Source of the DNA: Cyclospora cayetanensis
Lineage: Eukaryota; Apicomplexa; Conoidasida; Eucoccidiorida; Eimeriidae
Direction of reading: 5' to 3'
DNA: 64,000 nt
NCBI RefSeq assembly: GCF_002999335.1
Contig: NW_020312514.1
Span: 124,001 to 188,000, forward strand
Below the pieces are notes generated by a model, which worked only from the letters and a program-made list of their open reading frames with translations, made no database searches and had not been told where the DNA came from. A program made the translations under genes and the position numbers. Shown one piece after another: positions 35,300-45,531 of this stretch; the first letter of the stretch is position 1; each line of letters begins with the position of its first letter.

Positions 35300-35500
35300 C
35301 TGTAACGCATCATCTGAGGTCTCCGTAGGGAAGACACTCACTTTAATGTCAAAACCACCTTATTAGAAAGTTACGAAATTCTATTTAAAGGCACGCCTCT
35401 CTGACCACACCCCTGAAAGTTTCCTACATCAGGGGAAGGGGACAACTAGGGTGCGCCTTGCTGCACCCTGTGAGCGAGCTGTTCAGGCCTTTATAGACTT
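35300..35500 (-). repeat. Dispersed repeat, copy 4
   Basis: On the minus strand it has CAGGGTGCAGCAAGGCGCAC, GGAAACTTTCAGGGGTGTGG, AGAGAGGCGTGCCTTTAAAT and CTACGGAGACCTCAGATGA, parallel to copies 1-3. It lies about 300 bp beyond the 3' end of retroelement relic A, in the same orientation. Confidence 0.65.
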
Positions 35501-36135
35501 GCAGACCACCTAAAGTACACACAAACACGCGCACAGTGTTGCTTCTTGTCTGGCGCCAACAATCAATATGAATGTTTACATAAACAGCCAAAGCAAAATC
35601 GGAGCTCGTTATTGAGTGTTGGTTGAAAAGGGCTAATGTAGCAGAAAGTGTCAAAGAGTAGCTTTGGCCACTGCATCTTACCCCGGCCACTGTACTAGAA
35701 ACTATCGCGTATTGTGACCTTTATGCTCGCTATGTCTAGAATATAGCAGTTTTACAGCTCCTTGCGAATCGCCTATGGGCACTGCACAGATCACTCTGCT
35801 ACATACGTGGCAGAGTACGCGAATACTTCAGAGAGTTTTGCAGCTGGTCTGGAAGTCATCATTGATAGATCTGTACTACCTCCACCTTTTGAGGATTTCG
35901 ATTGCGTAATAAAGAGCATTAGTTTGTGAGTAAAAATCAAATTGCCTTAGCTACTCAGCCGCAAAATTCGATATTTGGTCAACTTTTGTTGCATTTTGTA
36001 CGGCATTCCAGTACACCAGGACCAGAGCCCTGAGCTCGAAATACCCAGCAGACCGCCGCTTGTCAGAATTCATTGCTTGTCTCTCCTGATCTGTAAGGCA
36101 TTCATTCGCTTGCACGAGGGAGCTGTTCCCTGGAT

Positions 36136-36615
36136 TTATCCGCTGCTATGTGTGGCTGCTGGCTTCGACCCACCAGGTCCCGCGGCCTCGATCGGACATG
36201 GGCTCCCCAGTGTAGTCAAGGGACACAAAAGGCATAGATCGGTGCACTGTTGTACTACACACCCACTTATAACAGTAGAGAAAATCAAACCAAACATTGG
36301 ATTTTGAAGGGCACATAGTCGCAAACATTGCAGGCGTGTGCGGTTGGTGGGGTCAGTCTGTCTATCGGCCTCTGGATCGATTGCAGTGGTCATGCTAGGA
36401 TCAGTCTATTGGAAGGTCATAGAGAGAAGCATGAAGGCACTGACGAACTTCTTACCCCAAGCCATTCTGTACTCTCGTGGAATCAGAAAGTTTTCTTGCA
36501 TGTTAAGATTAATTGAGCGACTTCCTGGGCCGTAACAGACCCCTAGCAGGGGGATGAAACGGCCAGTTTCGCTAAGTTTGTTGACAGCACCCAGATGCCA
36601 TTTTTGACTCGACAT
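36136..36615 (-). pseudogene. Integrase relic of copy A
   Basis: The minus-strand frame 36615-36406 contains REYRMAWGKKFVSAFMLLSM, which occupies the position of the SDRGPxFxSxFW core motif of retroviral-type integrases. It is altered at the acidic residue. The frame 36393-36136 continues the colinearity with copy B. Clearly non-functional. Confidence 0.5.
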
Positions 36616-36849
36616 AGGTCAGTCCAGCAAGGACGTGCATAGTCAGCTCAGTCCATATCCTTGGACCGCACTGGCACCCAGGTCCTCAAAACGACCTCCC
36701 AAGTTTTCCTATTGTGGTGCTTTTTTACACATTATTATGTGCCTTGTTTGAAATGGCAATACGGAGTGAAGCAGGGATGTACAAGCCACGGAGTCCCCTA
36801 TACTATAAAGTCATATTGCAGGAGGCCTTTAAGCCAGCGAACAACCATA

Positions 36850-37086
36850 AAACTATCGAGGTCTGGAAAACTCTTCGTAAGGCGAAGAATGAATCGCTGT
36901 TTGGACACTTGACTTCCATGCAGCTAGTGCCGGCAATTTTGCACTCTTCAACACGCCGCAAAGAATCTTTTCCCCCACCGAATACCGCTGCTCGGTTTCG
37001 CTGACACCATGAGAACGACAGGCAATAATTAGGTATTTCGGAGAACCCGTACGTTTCGGGTAGGACCAGCATTCAGTGCTACGCAA
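36850..37086 (-). pseudogene. RNase H / connection relic of copy A
   Basis: Minus-strand frame with SLRRVEECKIAGTSCMEVKC, resembling the connection segment before RNase H (AFRRLKE-type). It matches copy B near 62050-61870 in position. It is interrupted on both sides. Confidence 0.5.
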
Positions 37087-37226
37087 CTCACATTGTTAGG
37101 AAGACATGATGCTCGATACTGGGCAACGCAAGTACCGGAGGCTTAATACAGCAGCAGACAAGCGTCCTTGCTCAGGCAACGGCCCCTTCTGCCCAAGTCA
37201 TAGATTTTTTAATAAAAGTAGGAAAG

Positions 37227-37803
37227 TCAAAGGAGTAGCATTTCGAGCAAATTCAGGAATGTATTATGGCAATACGCTGCAAGTGTATAGAACGCCTTGA
37301 CGCCGTTGGATGTGCAAAAATGCAAAGGCCACGCCTTGAGTGTTTCAATTTTTGGCGGATAAAGTTCCATCCCTGCAGCCGAAACCCGGCCTTGGGGAAC
37401 AAAATCAACTTCATCAGCTACAATAATTTGCGTGTCCAAGCACCAGAAGCTTGTGCCGCAACAGATGAGGCGTATGCTGTAGGTGCCATAGTGTGTCTTG
37501 ATAGTTTCCGCTGAATGCTAAGACACCGTCCACATAGAGGGCAATCCAGGCCTCCCTGATTGTCTCATAAGGATCCCGATTAGCTTGTCGTTTGAGTCTG
37601 AATCAGGCATTAACAAGCCCAGAGAGCACACAGATATCCTCGAGCTTTGTAAATGAAAGTGCGGAAAGCCTTTTGTGCCTTTTATCTGGATGGATGGGAA
37701 TTTGTCGGAAAGCCTTTTTAATGTCAAATGCCAAGTAGATTGTTGCTTGGTCTAGTTTGTCTAGTGGTTCGTTGATATGATTCATAAGGACCTTTGGCTT
37801 CAC
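37227..37803 (-). pseudogene. Reverse transcriptase relic of copy A
   Basis: One frame (37803-37603) gives YLAFDIKKAFRQIPIHPDK, followed by SALSFTKLEDICVLSGLVNA. These correspond to the palm-domain Asp region and the GL-x-NA motif of Ty3/gypsy reverse transcriptases. A second frame (37439-37227) gives PPKIETLKAWPLHF followed by KAFYTLAAYCHNTF, the thumb/connection motif. The frames are offset, and the YxDD box is not seen. Confidence 0.75.
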
Positions 37804-38764
37804 AGATACCTTGTCCAGGGGCTTAAGCTAACACCACATGCGCCGCCTGTTATTCTTTTTCGGCATTAACACCAGTTTATGCCTAAAAGCGCAGGCCGAT
37901 TCTTGCGGCTTCCTTTTCCCGACACCTCACTCGCCTGTTGTTCAGTCTTTTCTTCGTGCTGCGAGGGCTTCCACTACTGAGAAACATAGCTTGTGGCTTA
38001 CCCAATGAATGAGCTCAAACTGGTTAGCTGGATTACAAGCAGTTGACCAGCCTGCTAGCAGCACGTCATTATTTCATACATCTCCAAGCGCCATGATATT
38101 TGCCGATTCTTGCCGTTCATGGCTAAAGGATCAATAGTATTCCCTATTAAAGAGCTACATTTAGAGTCAGAAAGATGGTATGCATGCTTAGAACCATTTT
38201 TTCTTACTCCTCTGCTGAGCCTTTCGCAGGACCTCTCTGACTCACTTTGTTTGAGCAACAATTCCACTCTACTGACAAGAATTTAATTGAGTATTGTCGC
38301 GGAGACCAGTATATGGTTCTTGCCAGCGCTTCCTCGCACACTAGCCGTCACAGCACGCAACTGTGCCCGCGTGCGTGCTTTTGATTGGCTCACTCTGCGC
38401 ATATGTAAAAATACGTCATGGCTCACACGGCCCAGCATGAAAGCCAAGGAAAACGCTGACAAGACCCATTTTGGCTTCGCGAGAGAGCTAGGTGCCGCAG
38501 CCTTGCCAACCCTTGGGTTTTGCTGCATGGCGGCAAGCCTGAGTATCATGGAGGGCGCTGAGCAGTGAACAGGCAGCTGGAAATTCTGCGTTTTCTCTTT
38601 GGCTGACATATCAGTCATGCTAGCGATTCTCCATCCTGGATGTCGGCTTATATCGACGCAAAATTTACATGTGAAGAGTAGCCATCTCAGGAGTTATCCT
38701 CTGGCGCCCTATTTAATGTACCGTAGTCTGTGTAAGAGGAATTCCATTTCCTGAGGCACCTTGC

Positions 38765-39104
38765 TGGTGTGCCAAGCAGCAGCCCGCTTCCGTTGTACCC
38801 GCTTCCGTTGCTCAAGTACTTTGCCTTCTGCGTGTGCTTTAAATTAGGAAGTACAGACTAATCTCCCCAACCAACACAGGTGTGCTGTTGTAGGGCTGCC
38901 TGGAAGCGCAGGTGCCCTGTGGCGTTCTGTTTTCATCCACCCTACACTGTAGGCTACAGCCGGTTGACACCCCCGTGATATTCATGCGTTCTGAATCTCG
39001 CTCAAATTGGCTCTTCCATCTCAGGTGAAGAATAAGTACTGACGCTCAGTTGCTCTTGAAATCATAAGTAGTCTATGCGTGAAAATCCACCAATGCGCGG
39101 CTGG
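38765..39104. repeat. Shared 5' flank of the retroelement relics (copy A side)
   Basis: A tract with CAAGTACTTTGCCTTCTGCG, AATCTCCCCAACCAA, GGGCTGCCTGGAAGCG, TGTAGGCTACAGCCGGTTGAC and TTGGCTCTTCCATCTCAGG lines up block by block with 63640-63900. It may be a long terminal repeat or the 5' untranslated part of the element. No matching copy was seen at the 3' side. Confidence 0.65.
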
Positions 39105-39178
39105 AGGCCCTTGTGGCACAATCGGATGCTGCGTTGGACTCTTAGTCAAAAATTTGCAGATTCATTAATGTGACGTGA
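39105..39178 (+). other. tRNA-like sequence (degenerate), next to retroelement copy A
   Basis: The tract starts GGCCCTTGTGGCACAATCGG, which fits a tRNA acceptor strand followed by a box A (TGGC-x-CAATCGG). GGACTCTTAGTC follows as an anticodon-arm-like hairpin with a possible CTT anticodon (Lys). The T-arm is poor (AGATTCATTAA) and the acceptor stem does not close. It is at best a tRNA pseudogene or a tRNA-derived part of the element. The first 20 bases recur in degenerate form at about 63967, beside copy B. Confidence 0.35.
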
Positions 39179-40261
39179 AGGGGAAGTTTTCATTCATTTG
39201 GGGCGTCTGTGAACGTGATTCTCCAATAATGCCTTCAATCACCACTACCCCATGAAAAGGTTCACAGCAAGTAATCGGAAACCTTGTAGGAAGGTGCAGG
39301 TGTCGTGTCGAGGTCGCGCGAGCTGCTACAGTGAGGCCCCAAGTCGTCCCTCAGCTCTCCGGAATCGAAATACATGGAGAGTGACAGAGTTGCACGCTCA
39401 CTTATTTATGAATGGCCATCTCCGAGCTATTTCGCTTTCGGGAGGGCCCTGCACACTCCTACTCCACGGAGGAGAATGGGTGTTGCCATCACGATTCATG
39501 GCGTTATGGCTTACAGCCGTCCATGCCCTTCCTCTCTACAGCAGAAGCCGGTTGACACCGGGATGCCTCTGCTGGAGGGGCGAAAAATAACAAGGAAGAA
39601 AGTTCTTCGGCTGTTCATGCTTGGTTGGCTAGCAGCAGCTGCATGCAACTTCGACTAACAGCAGCTTAGACTGCTGGTGCTGCCACGGCTTGCTGCAGTG
39701 TCCTCATGTAGAGTCAAACACTGCGTAATCCGTGAGCCTAGGCCGACAAGGCAAATTTTCGAATTAATGGGCCGTGAACTAGACATGGGGCGCACTGTCG
39801 AATTCAGAGAAAAGCAATTAGAATTCAAGATTTCTGTGTGACAATAGCTGCTGAGTTTGCGAAGCCGCAACTCACTGCAGCAATGTGCAATTGTTCCAAT
39901 GACTGAGGTTCCTGACACCCTCCAGCAGTCCCTGTGTCCGATCCTGCCTCCCCGCGGCCTGCTGTGTCGTGCTCTTTCTTTTCTTTTCTTGAGATTTCCC
40001 CGGGTAGCCGCACGCAACGCGCAGGAGAGACAATCCCTGCGTCGCAAACTCCACAGGTTCCCCTACCCGGTTCCAAGAGGCCCTAATGCCGTACAAATGA
40101 TGTAGTGACGCTTGTCAAGGGTTGAGGCGCGGGTTAAGACAGTGCCTGGGGCGCAATGAGCTCTACAGTCCACGAACAGACCACCATCTATGGCGTGCGG
40201 GAAACAAACGTCCAGAGGGTGCAACCTGCATAGTCACCCTGCTGTAAGAAAGAATACACAG
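39179..40261. other. Intergenic, possible further element remnants
   Basis: No gene is supported. A tract at 39538-39565 (AGAAGCCGGTTGACACCGGG) echoes the GCCGGTTGACACC of the retroelement flank at 38957. A 40-bp piece at 40208-40247 resembles the core of the dispersed repeat (GAGGGTGCAACCTGCATAG). Confidence 0.4.
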
Positions 40262-43200
40262 TTACATTGTAGGGGCTAAAGGCTGCATACCTCTAGGGCC
40301 GGCTCCCACTTGGCCCTTGTCATTGAACCCCCAACCGACCAGGTGCTTTTGATTTAGAGCCATGAGGCAGTGAGACGACCCGCAGGAAACATCAGATACT
40401 AAGGGAGACATGAGGGGAGGCGAGACAGACGCTGGAAGCTGGGTAACACAGCGCACAGGATCGCACGAGATGTAGGAACTGAGGGTTGTGCCGCCGGGAA
40501 GGTGCTATTGCATCGAGGAAGGGCGTGGGGTAAAGCGTATTGGAGTGTCGCATGTAAAGCCCAACAGGGGGTTGGATCGGCAAAGGAGTAACGACGAGAC
40601 CAAGAATTGCTAAAAACTTAGTCTTTATGCCAGTGCCAGCTAGTAGCACTGGTGGCAGGGGTGCTCACTTGTACAGGTAGCAGCGTTTGCTGCTGCTGCT
40701 GCAGAGTTCTTCCACACTGCCCCCTCGCCGCCTCTCCACAACACAGAAGCACATTTCTCGGTATTCCGCCATGTGCTGCTCTGCAACGCAGCCGCTCGCA
40801 GCAGGCAAACCAGCACGAATGCCGTGGTCATGAGGGAAGAGCAGCTGCAGCAGCAGCAGACTCCTGCGTCGCTTGGTGCATCCCCGAGTCTCCTGCCAAG
40901 GATTGAGGGTTCCAAGACTTGTGCAACTTACATGTCCTGATACAGAATAAGTGAAGAAAAGTCGCTTGCAGCTACCGCCGTAGCAACGCCTCTAGCAGCT
41001 GAACACACAAATACACATGTACAAACATACAAATACACATGTGCACACATACAAATACAGATGCACACAGGTACAAATACAGATGCACACACATACAAAT
41101 ACAGATGCACACAGGTACAAATACACATGTGCACACATACAAATACACATGTGCACACATACAAATGCACGTGTACACAGATACAAATGCACATGCACAC
41201 AGATACAAATACACATGTGCACACATACAAATACACATGTGCACACATACAAATACACATGCACACACATACAAATACACATGCACACACATACAAATAC
41301 ACATGTGCACAGATACAAATACACATGCACACAGATACAAATACACATGTGCACAGATACAAATACACATGTGCACAGATACAAATACACATGCACACAG
41401 AAACAAATACACATGTACACACATACAAATACACATGCACACACATACAAATACACATGTGCACACATGCAAATACACATGTACACACATACAAATACAC
41501 CCTAGACCACGAAGAGCACCCAAGCGTTTTTCTTGCGGCGTGTGTACGAGCATGCACCAGGATCTTGCAGTGTGTAACACCAGAGGGGTCATCAAATTAC
41601 CTTCTGGGGAGATACAAGCAGGAGGCTTGAGCGAGGGAATGGGGCAGTGCTGAATGTGCCTCTCCAACAGCCCGTAAGTGGCTCCCCGCCGCATGGGGGC
41701 CTTCACACCCGCTGTACAAAATGCGTCAAGCACCATCCCTCTGGCATGTGCCCTCAGACGCGGAATCTGTCAGGAGGCGGCGCCCTTGTGTGGCCTTCCA
41801 CGCGGGCTTTGTGCGAGAAATACCGAGTGTGAATGATCGCATCAAAAAGGAGCGAACTGCGAAGCAAAGGGGGCTTTAAACGGGAGGAATGCATCGATCG
41901 TCAGGAAGGTACAAGAAGATCCCTCCAACAGAGCGCTTACCCATATCGATGCGTTCCTTGTATGTCGTTCCCACGTCTGCGCCCCCTTGGCCTCGGGTGT
42001 CTCCGATCGCCAGCTGTATCTTTGAATCATCTCCAAACCTGAAACAGCACGCCCGCCCCTGTCCACCCGTAGGTAAGCGTGGACGAACGCGAACAGCTAC
42101 CCGCCTCACACCCTGTTGCACGGCGGGGACCTCATGCAACTGCTCGAATCAGGAGCAGTTGCTCTCTACGGCGAGGGAAAGAGTCGCTAGCAAAAACAGT
42201 TCAGGGTTCTCAGCACAAAGATGAAGACACAGCGCCTCGAGTTGGGAGCGGCAGCAGCTGTGTGTGTGTTGCGTGCATCACACAACAAAGAGACACGAAG
42301 CGATAGGGACTGGCTTGTAACTCAATATTATCAGGGTACGGGTGGCAGAACGGACGCGAAGGTGTCTCCACTAGAGGACAGCACGAGAGTGTGGCGCTCG
42401 CCACAGGCAGCTGCAGCAGCTTTGGCCTCCCCGGGCAGCACCACCTGCAGAAAAAACACCTCCTCAAACTGCGAGTGGTTTCCCCGTGTACAACAAGGGT
42501 AGTGCGGTATTGATATCGAGGAGTACCTTAAGGCCTGCTAGAGCATGTCAAAGCTAAAACACAGCGAGTCTTGATGCGAAGGCATGCACGCACGTGTACA
42601 TACACCCATATAGAGATGTATGTACATGCAGAATGCAGTGTAAGAAAGTGCGCGTACGGGTGGAAACGCGTGTGTGGCGGTGTGAAAAGCAGAGAAAGGC
42701 AGAGGAGGAACTGCTGCTTGGTGCTTAGAGCGTAGTTTTGAGACCATGAAAAGATATGGAAGCTTTTTTACCTCGCGCATTGCCACATGGCGCGCTGTAG
42801 AGTCCGTTGGCTTCAGACCACACTGCCCATAAAGATTATCGCCACAGCAAACTGCAGCAGAGACAGGAGGAAGTCTCAGCACAAGGCACAGACATCCCGC
42901 GAGCGCCCCAGCATCTCAGCAGCGAAAGCAGCATTGAACCTGTCTTGAAAAGAGTCACGGAGGCGGCAGCAGCGGCAGAAAACCAGGCAACAATAGCCGC
43001 ATCTCAGGCAGCTGTGGAGCAAAAACACTACCGCGAACGGGCAGCGGCGTGGCACGTAGAGGGCAGTTGCCTCGCGTACAGAGTCTGCCATTCTTCGAGA
43101 CAAAGGCGGCATGGTAAGCGCCAATGGCCATACTAGAGATGAAGTCAGAGCTTAAATAACCCTTAACCGGCAGGCCCGTAAGCTGTCTGAACGGTTTTTG

Positions 43201-43964
43201 CTGTTGTAGTTGATCCTGCTGCTGCTGTAGTTGATCCTGCTGCTGCAGGCGCTGCTGCAGCAGCAGCAGCACGTCGTCAACGACAAAGATCCGCCCATCG
43301 GTGTCGAGGAGGAAAAGCTCGGCTGCAGAGCATTGTACGTCTGCGGCAGCCGCTGCCTCCCGCGGCAGAGGCAGGATGAAGGGAGGGACGAACTCTGGAG
43401 CATTCGCAACAGCAGCTCAAAGCAGCAACAGCAACTCAAGAGGCATTTCCCACTTCTTCAAAACACGCTGCCCCTCAGCAGCCGTATTTAGGGAGCAGCA
43501 GCGGCGAGGGCAACAACAGTGAATTGAGGCACAAAGGACGAACTCAGTTCCCCCTCTTCCTGCTGAAGAGATCCCCAGAGGCAGCAACGCCGACCATCCC
43601 TTGATAGAGCTGCTCCAAAGTGAGGGCCAAAAGAAATCACGTGCCAACTCTCCCCAAGAGCTGCAGCACACAAAGCGTCCACTCCTGAAGCGCTTAGCCC
43701 CTTGTTTTGAAATCTATTCAAAACCGCTCAAACCTCAAATCCGCTTTTAGACGCCCACAAGACCCACAGCGTCGGAAAGAGAGCGAAAAAGCCTACGCAA
43801 ACAAATAGACCTCGAAGAGTCATTCTCCTCTCCCCTTTCCTTTCCTCCAAATCATGGCTCTCACCGCTTAGCGCCGCTGCCTCTGTTGGGTTCGCGATAT
43901 CCTCAGAGGCACCTCCAGGAAACCCCAAGCGGCTACCCCACACGAACACTTGCTGCTGCTTCAT
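40262..43964 (-). CDS. RCC1-repeat protein, multi-exon
   Basis: Minus-strand pieces carry RCC1-type blade motifs in order: [11 protein letters not shown] (exon 43964-43865), [20 protein letters not shown] with CLWGSL (exon from 43684), [15 protein letters not shown] and [17 protein letters not shown] (about 43330-43090), [13 protein letters not shown] (about 42860-42770), [20 protein letters not shown] with YKERIDMG (41941-42058) and [20 protein letters not shown] (40456-40262, with the stop). The first junction is phase-consistent (AGCG/GTGAGA to cgcttcag). RCC1 repeats form a seven-bladed propeller that often acts as a guanine exchange factor or protein scaffold; which role applies here cannot be said. 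A Gln-rich insert lies inside one blade near 43200-43260. Several middle exons and the start (an ATG at 43964, or further upstream) are unresolved. Confidence 0.75.
41008..41500. repeat. 22-bp satellite in an RCC1-gene intron
   Basis: About 22 imperfect copies of a 22-bp unit (ACACATGTGCACACATACAAAT) fill the intron between the RCC1 exons at 41.9 and 40.4 kb. Because 22 is not a multiple of three and the unit has no stop in any of several frames, the array is open in all three frames on both strands. It gives false ORFs of 160-250 codons ([15 protein letters not shown] and [13 protein letters not shown]). Much of the unit alternates purine and pyrimidine. Confidence 0.95.
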
Positions 43965-44703
43965 AAGTTGCTGCCGCGGCTGTGGCTTTGCAGCGCAGTG
44001 AGCCACGCCAGCGGCGGAAACGCTGTGCAGCTTCCACCACTGCAGCCGCTGCTGCGTCTTCTTATTCGGGAGGCAGAGCGCCGAAGACGCTGCGGCGAAG
44101 ACACAGCAACAGCCACATGCAGCCGTTTCCGTCGATTGCTTGCATGTGAGCGACGGTGCCTGAAATCGCTCCTCCTGAATCCCGAAGGCTTCTGCCTCGG
44201 AAGGGCCATGTTTCGCTCTTCAGAAGTCAAGGTACCTACCCGCCAGAAGAGCTGTAGCCGTGGCAGCTCTCTGGAAGCGCCTCATTCTCTCGCACAGGGG
44301 ACTGCCGTTCACTCGAAGTACAGGGTGTACGATTTGAGCTTCGGCACATAGGGTGCATGCCTTTAGGGATGTGTCAAGCGTAGAGTCTGCTTACAATAAA
44401 AGGCTGCTCTTTGGCCTGGTAATCATGGCAAAGCCTAGAGGCTTCCTCCTCCACAGTGAGCTGCCCTTAAGAACGGGGGCTGCAGCCGACGCAACACAGA
44501 GCCTTCCCGGCGTGCATGCATCGAGTTACAGGATAGGCTTGGAGGCATGAGGCTTATCATACGTAAGTTCTTATTATTTTTCACCGCCTGAAAAACAGCG
44601 GGCAGGGAGCCGTGGAGGCTACAAATGCCTCTTCGACTCGCACCCGTGCCGCTCTCCGGGGTTCAACTCATCCCGCCACACACGTTCTTCGTTGCTCGCC
44701 AGC
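43965..44703. other. Divergent promoter region
   Basis: The gap lies between the minus-strand RCC1 gene and the plus-strand gene starting at 44704, so both promoters should be here. Arg/Ser-rich short frames (minus 44230-43961) might be an additional 5' coding part of the RCC1 gene, but no splice link could be fixed. Confidence 0.4.
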
Positions 44704-45491
44704 ATGCGCCTCGCTGCTAAAGCAGCAACTATTGCTGCTAAGGCGGCGAAGGCACCTGCTGTTGCCATAGCGGCAAACCTGGCAAGAACAACCGCTCGTA
44801 GGACGGCAGCGGGAGCGATTGCGGTACGCCAGAGCGCTGGACTGAACTGCCTCACGATCCCTCGGCTTTTAGAGCATCCTCGAGCAGCGGGGAATTCACC
44901 AGCACGTTTGCGCAGCAGGCTTTTTCACGCAGCAGTCGCAGACGTTGCAGTGTCTCCAGCCGCATCGGCGGCAGAAAAAACACCGGCAGCAGAAGACGCG
45001 CCAGAGCTGGCTGCACACTTCTTTTCAAGAGTCAAATTTGTGCGTGACTTTCCTGTGGTTTCTCTGCGGGAGGTACTGAAGCGCTTGCAGCAGCAGCAAC
45101 ATCAACTGTTGCAGCAGTGGCAGGAAGAGGCGACCAGCCCCGACGCCGGTGCAGCAGATCTCCTGAGAAAGCGTCTCGAGCTGCTGCGGCTGCTGTTGCA
45201 GCTGCAGCAACAGCAGAAGCAGGAGGAACTGCTGAAGCAGCTGCCGCTCCTGCAGCCAGGAGATATTGTTGCCTTGCTTCTCGGAATTACATCGACCCTA
45301 GAGACTCTCCGCGAAGACCTCTTGCGCGTCGTCGTGCAACATGGGCAGCAGCAGGGCGAGCAGCAGCAGCGCAGTCTGCTGCAGCAGCAGCTGCTGCAGC
45401 AGTGGCATAACTGGCAGCGCTGTGCAGGGCAGCTAACACAGTTAGCTCTGGATGAAGAGGTGCGATTAAAGACCTTAAAGGCTGTGCAACC
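44704..45491 (+). CDS. Putative mitochondrial protein, first exon
   Basis: The ATG at 44704 opens an Ala/Arg/Lys-rich amphipathic N-terminus with no acidic residue over about 50 positions (MRLAAKAATIAAKAAKAPAV), as expected of a mitochondrial targeting peptide. From about residue 110 the protein is helical, with Leu/Gln-rich segments (VSLREVLKRLQQQQHQLLQQ) and repeated LLRLLLQLQQQQ-like helices caused by CAG runs. The exon ends at a good donor (CAACC/GTAAGA). The repeated helical pattern would suit the helical-repeat organelle RNA-binding proteins of apicomplexans, but I see no diagnostic RAP domain, so the function is left open. Downstream exons probably follow. Confidence 0.55.
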
Positions 45492-45531
45492 GTAAGAGTC
45501 CGTGGTGTTCTGCTGTTTCTGCTGCACGCAG

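Larger units (their letters stand above)
35760..39175 (-). mobile_element. Degenerate Ty3/gypsy-like LTR retroelement, copy A
   Basis: On the minus strand, short frames appear in the order of a Ty3/gypsy pol gene: reverse transcriptase at about 38270-37500, its thumb/connection at 37439-37227, RNase H at about 37080-36850 and integrase at about 36620-36130. Frames shift and stop repeatedly, so nothing here can make an intact polyprotein. The whole stretch is colinear with copy B at 60.3-64.0 kb: the tract near 38041 matches that near 62885, 37200 matches 62055, 36430 matches 60950, and 35815 matches 60340. The 5' flank at 38765-39175 is also shared with the right end of the window. The terminal repeats are not resolved. 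Confidence 0.75.

Noticed and set aside
40928..41736. Six overlapping ORFs of 160-250 codons with Cys/Val/Tyr or His/Thr/Tyr composition
   Set aside because: They are translations of the 22-bp satellite; all frames are open because the unit lacks stops. No gene.
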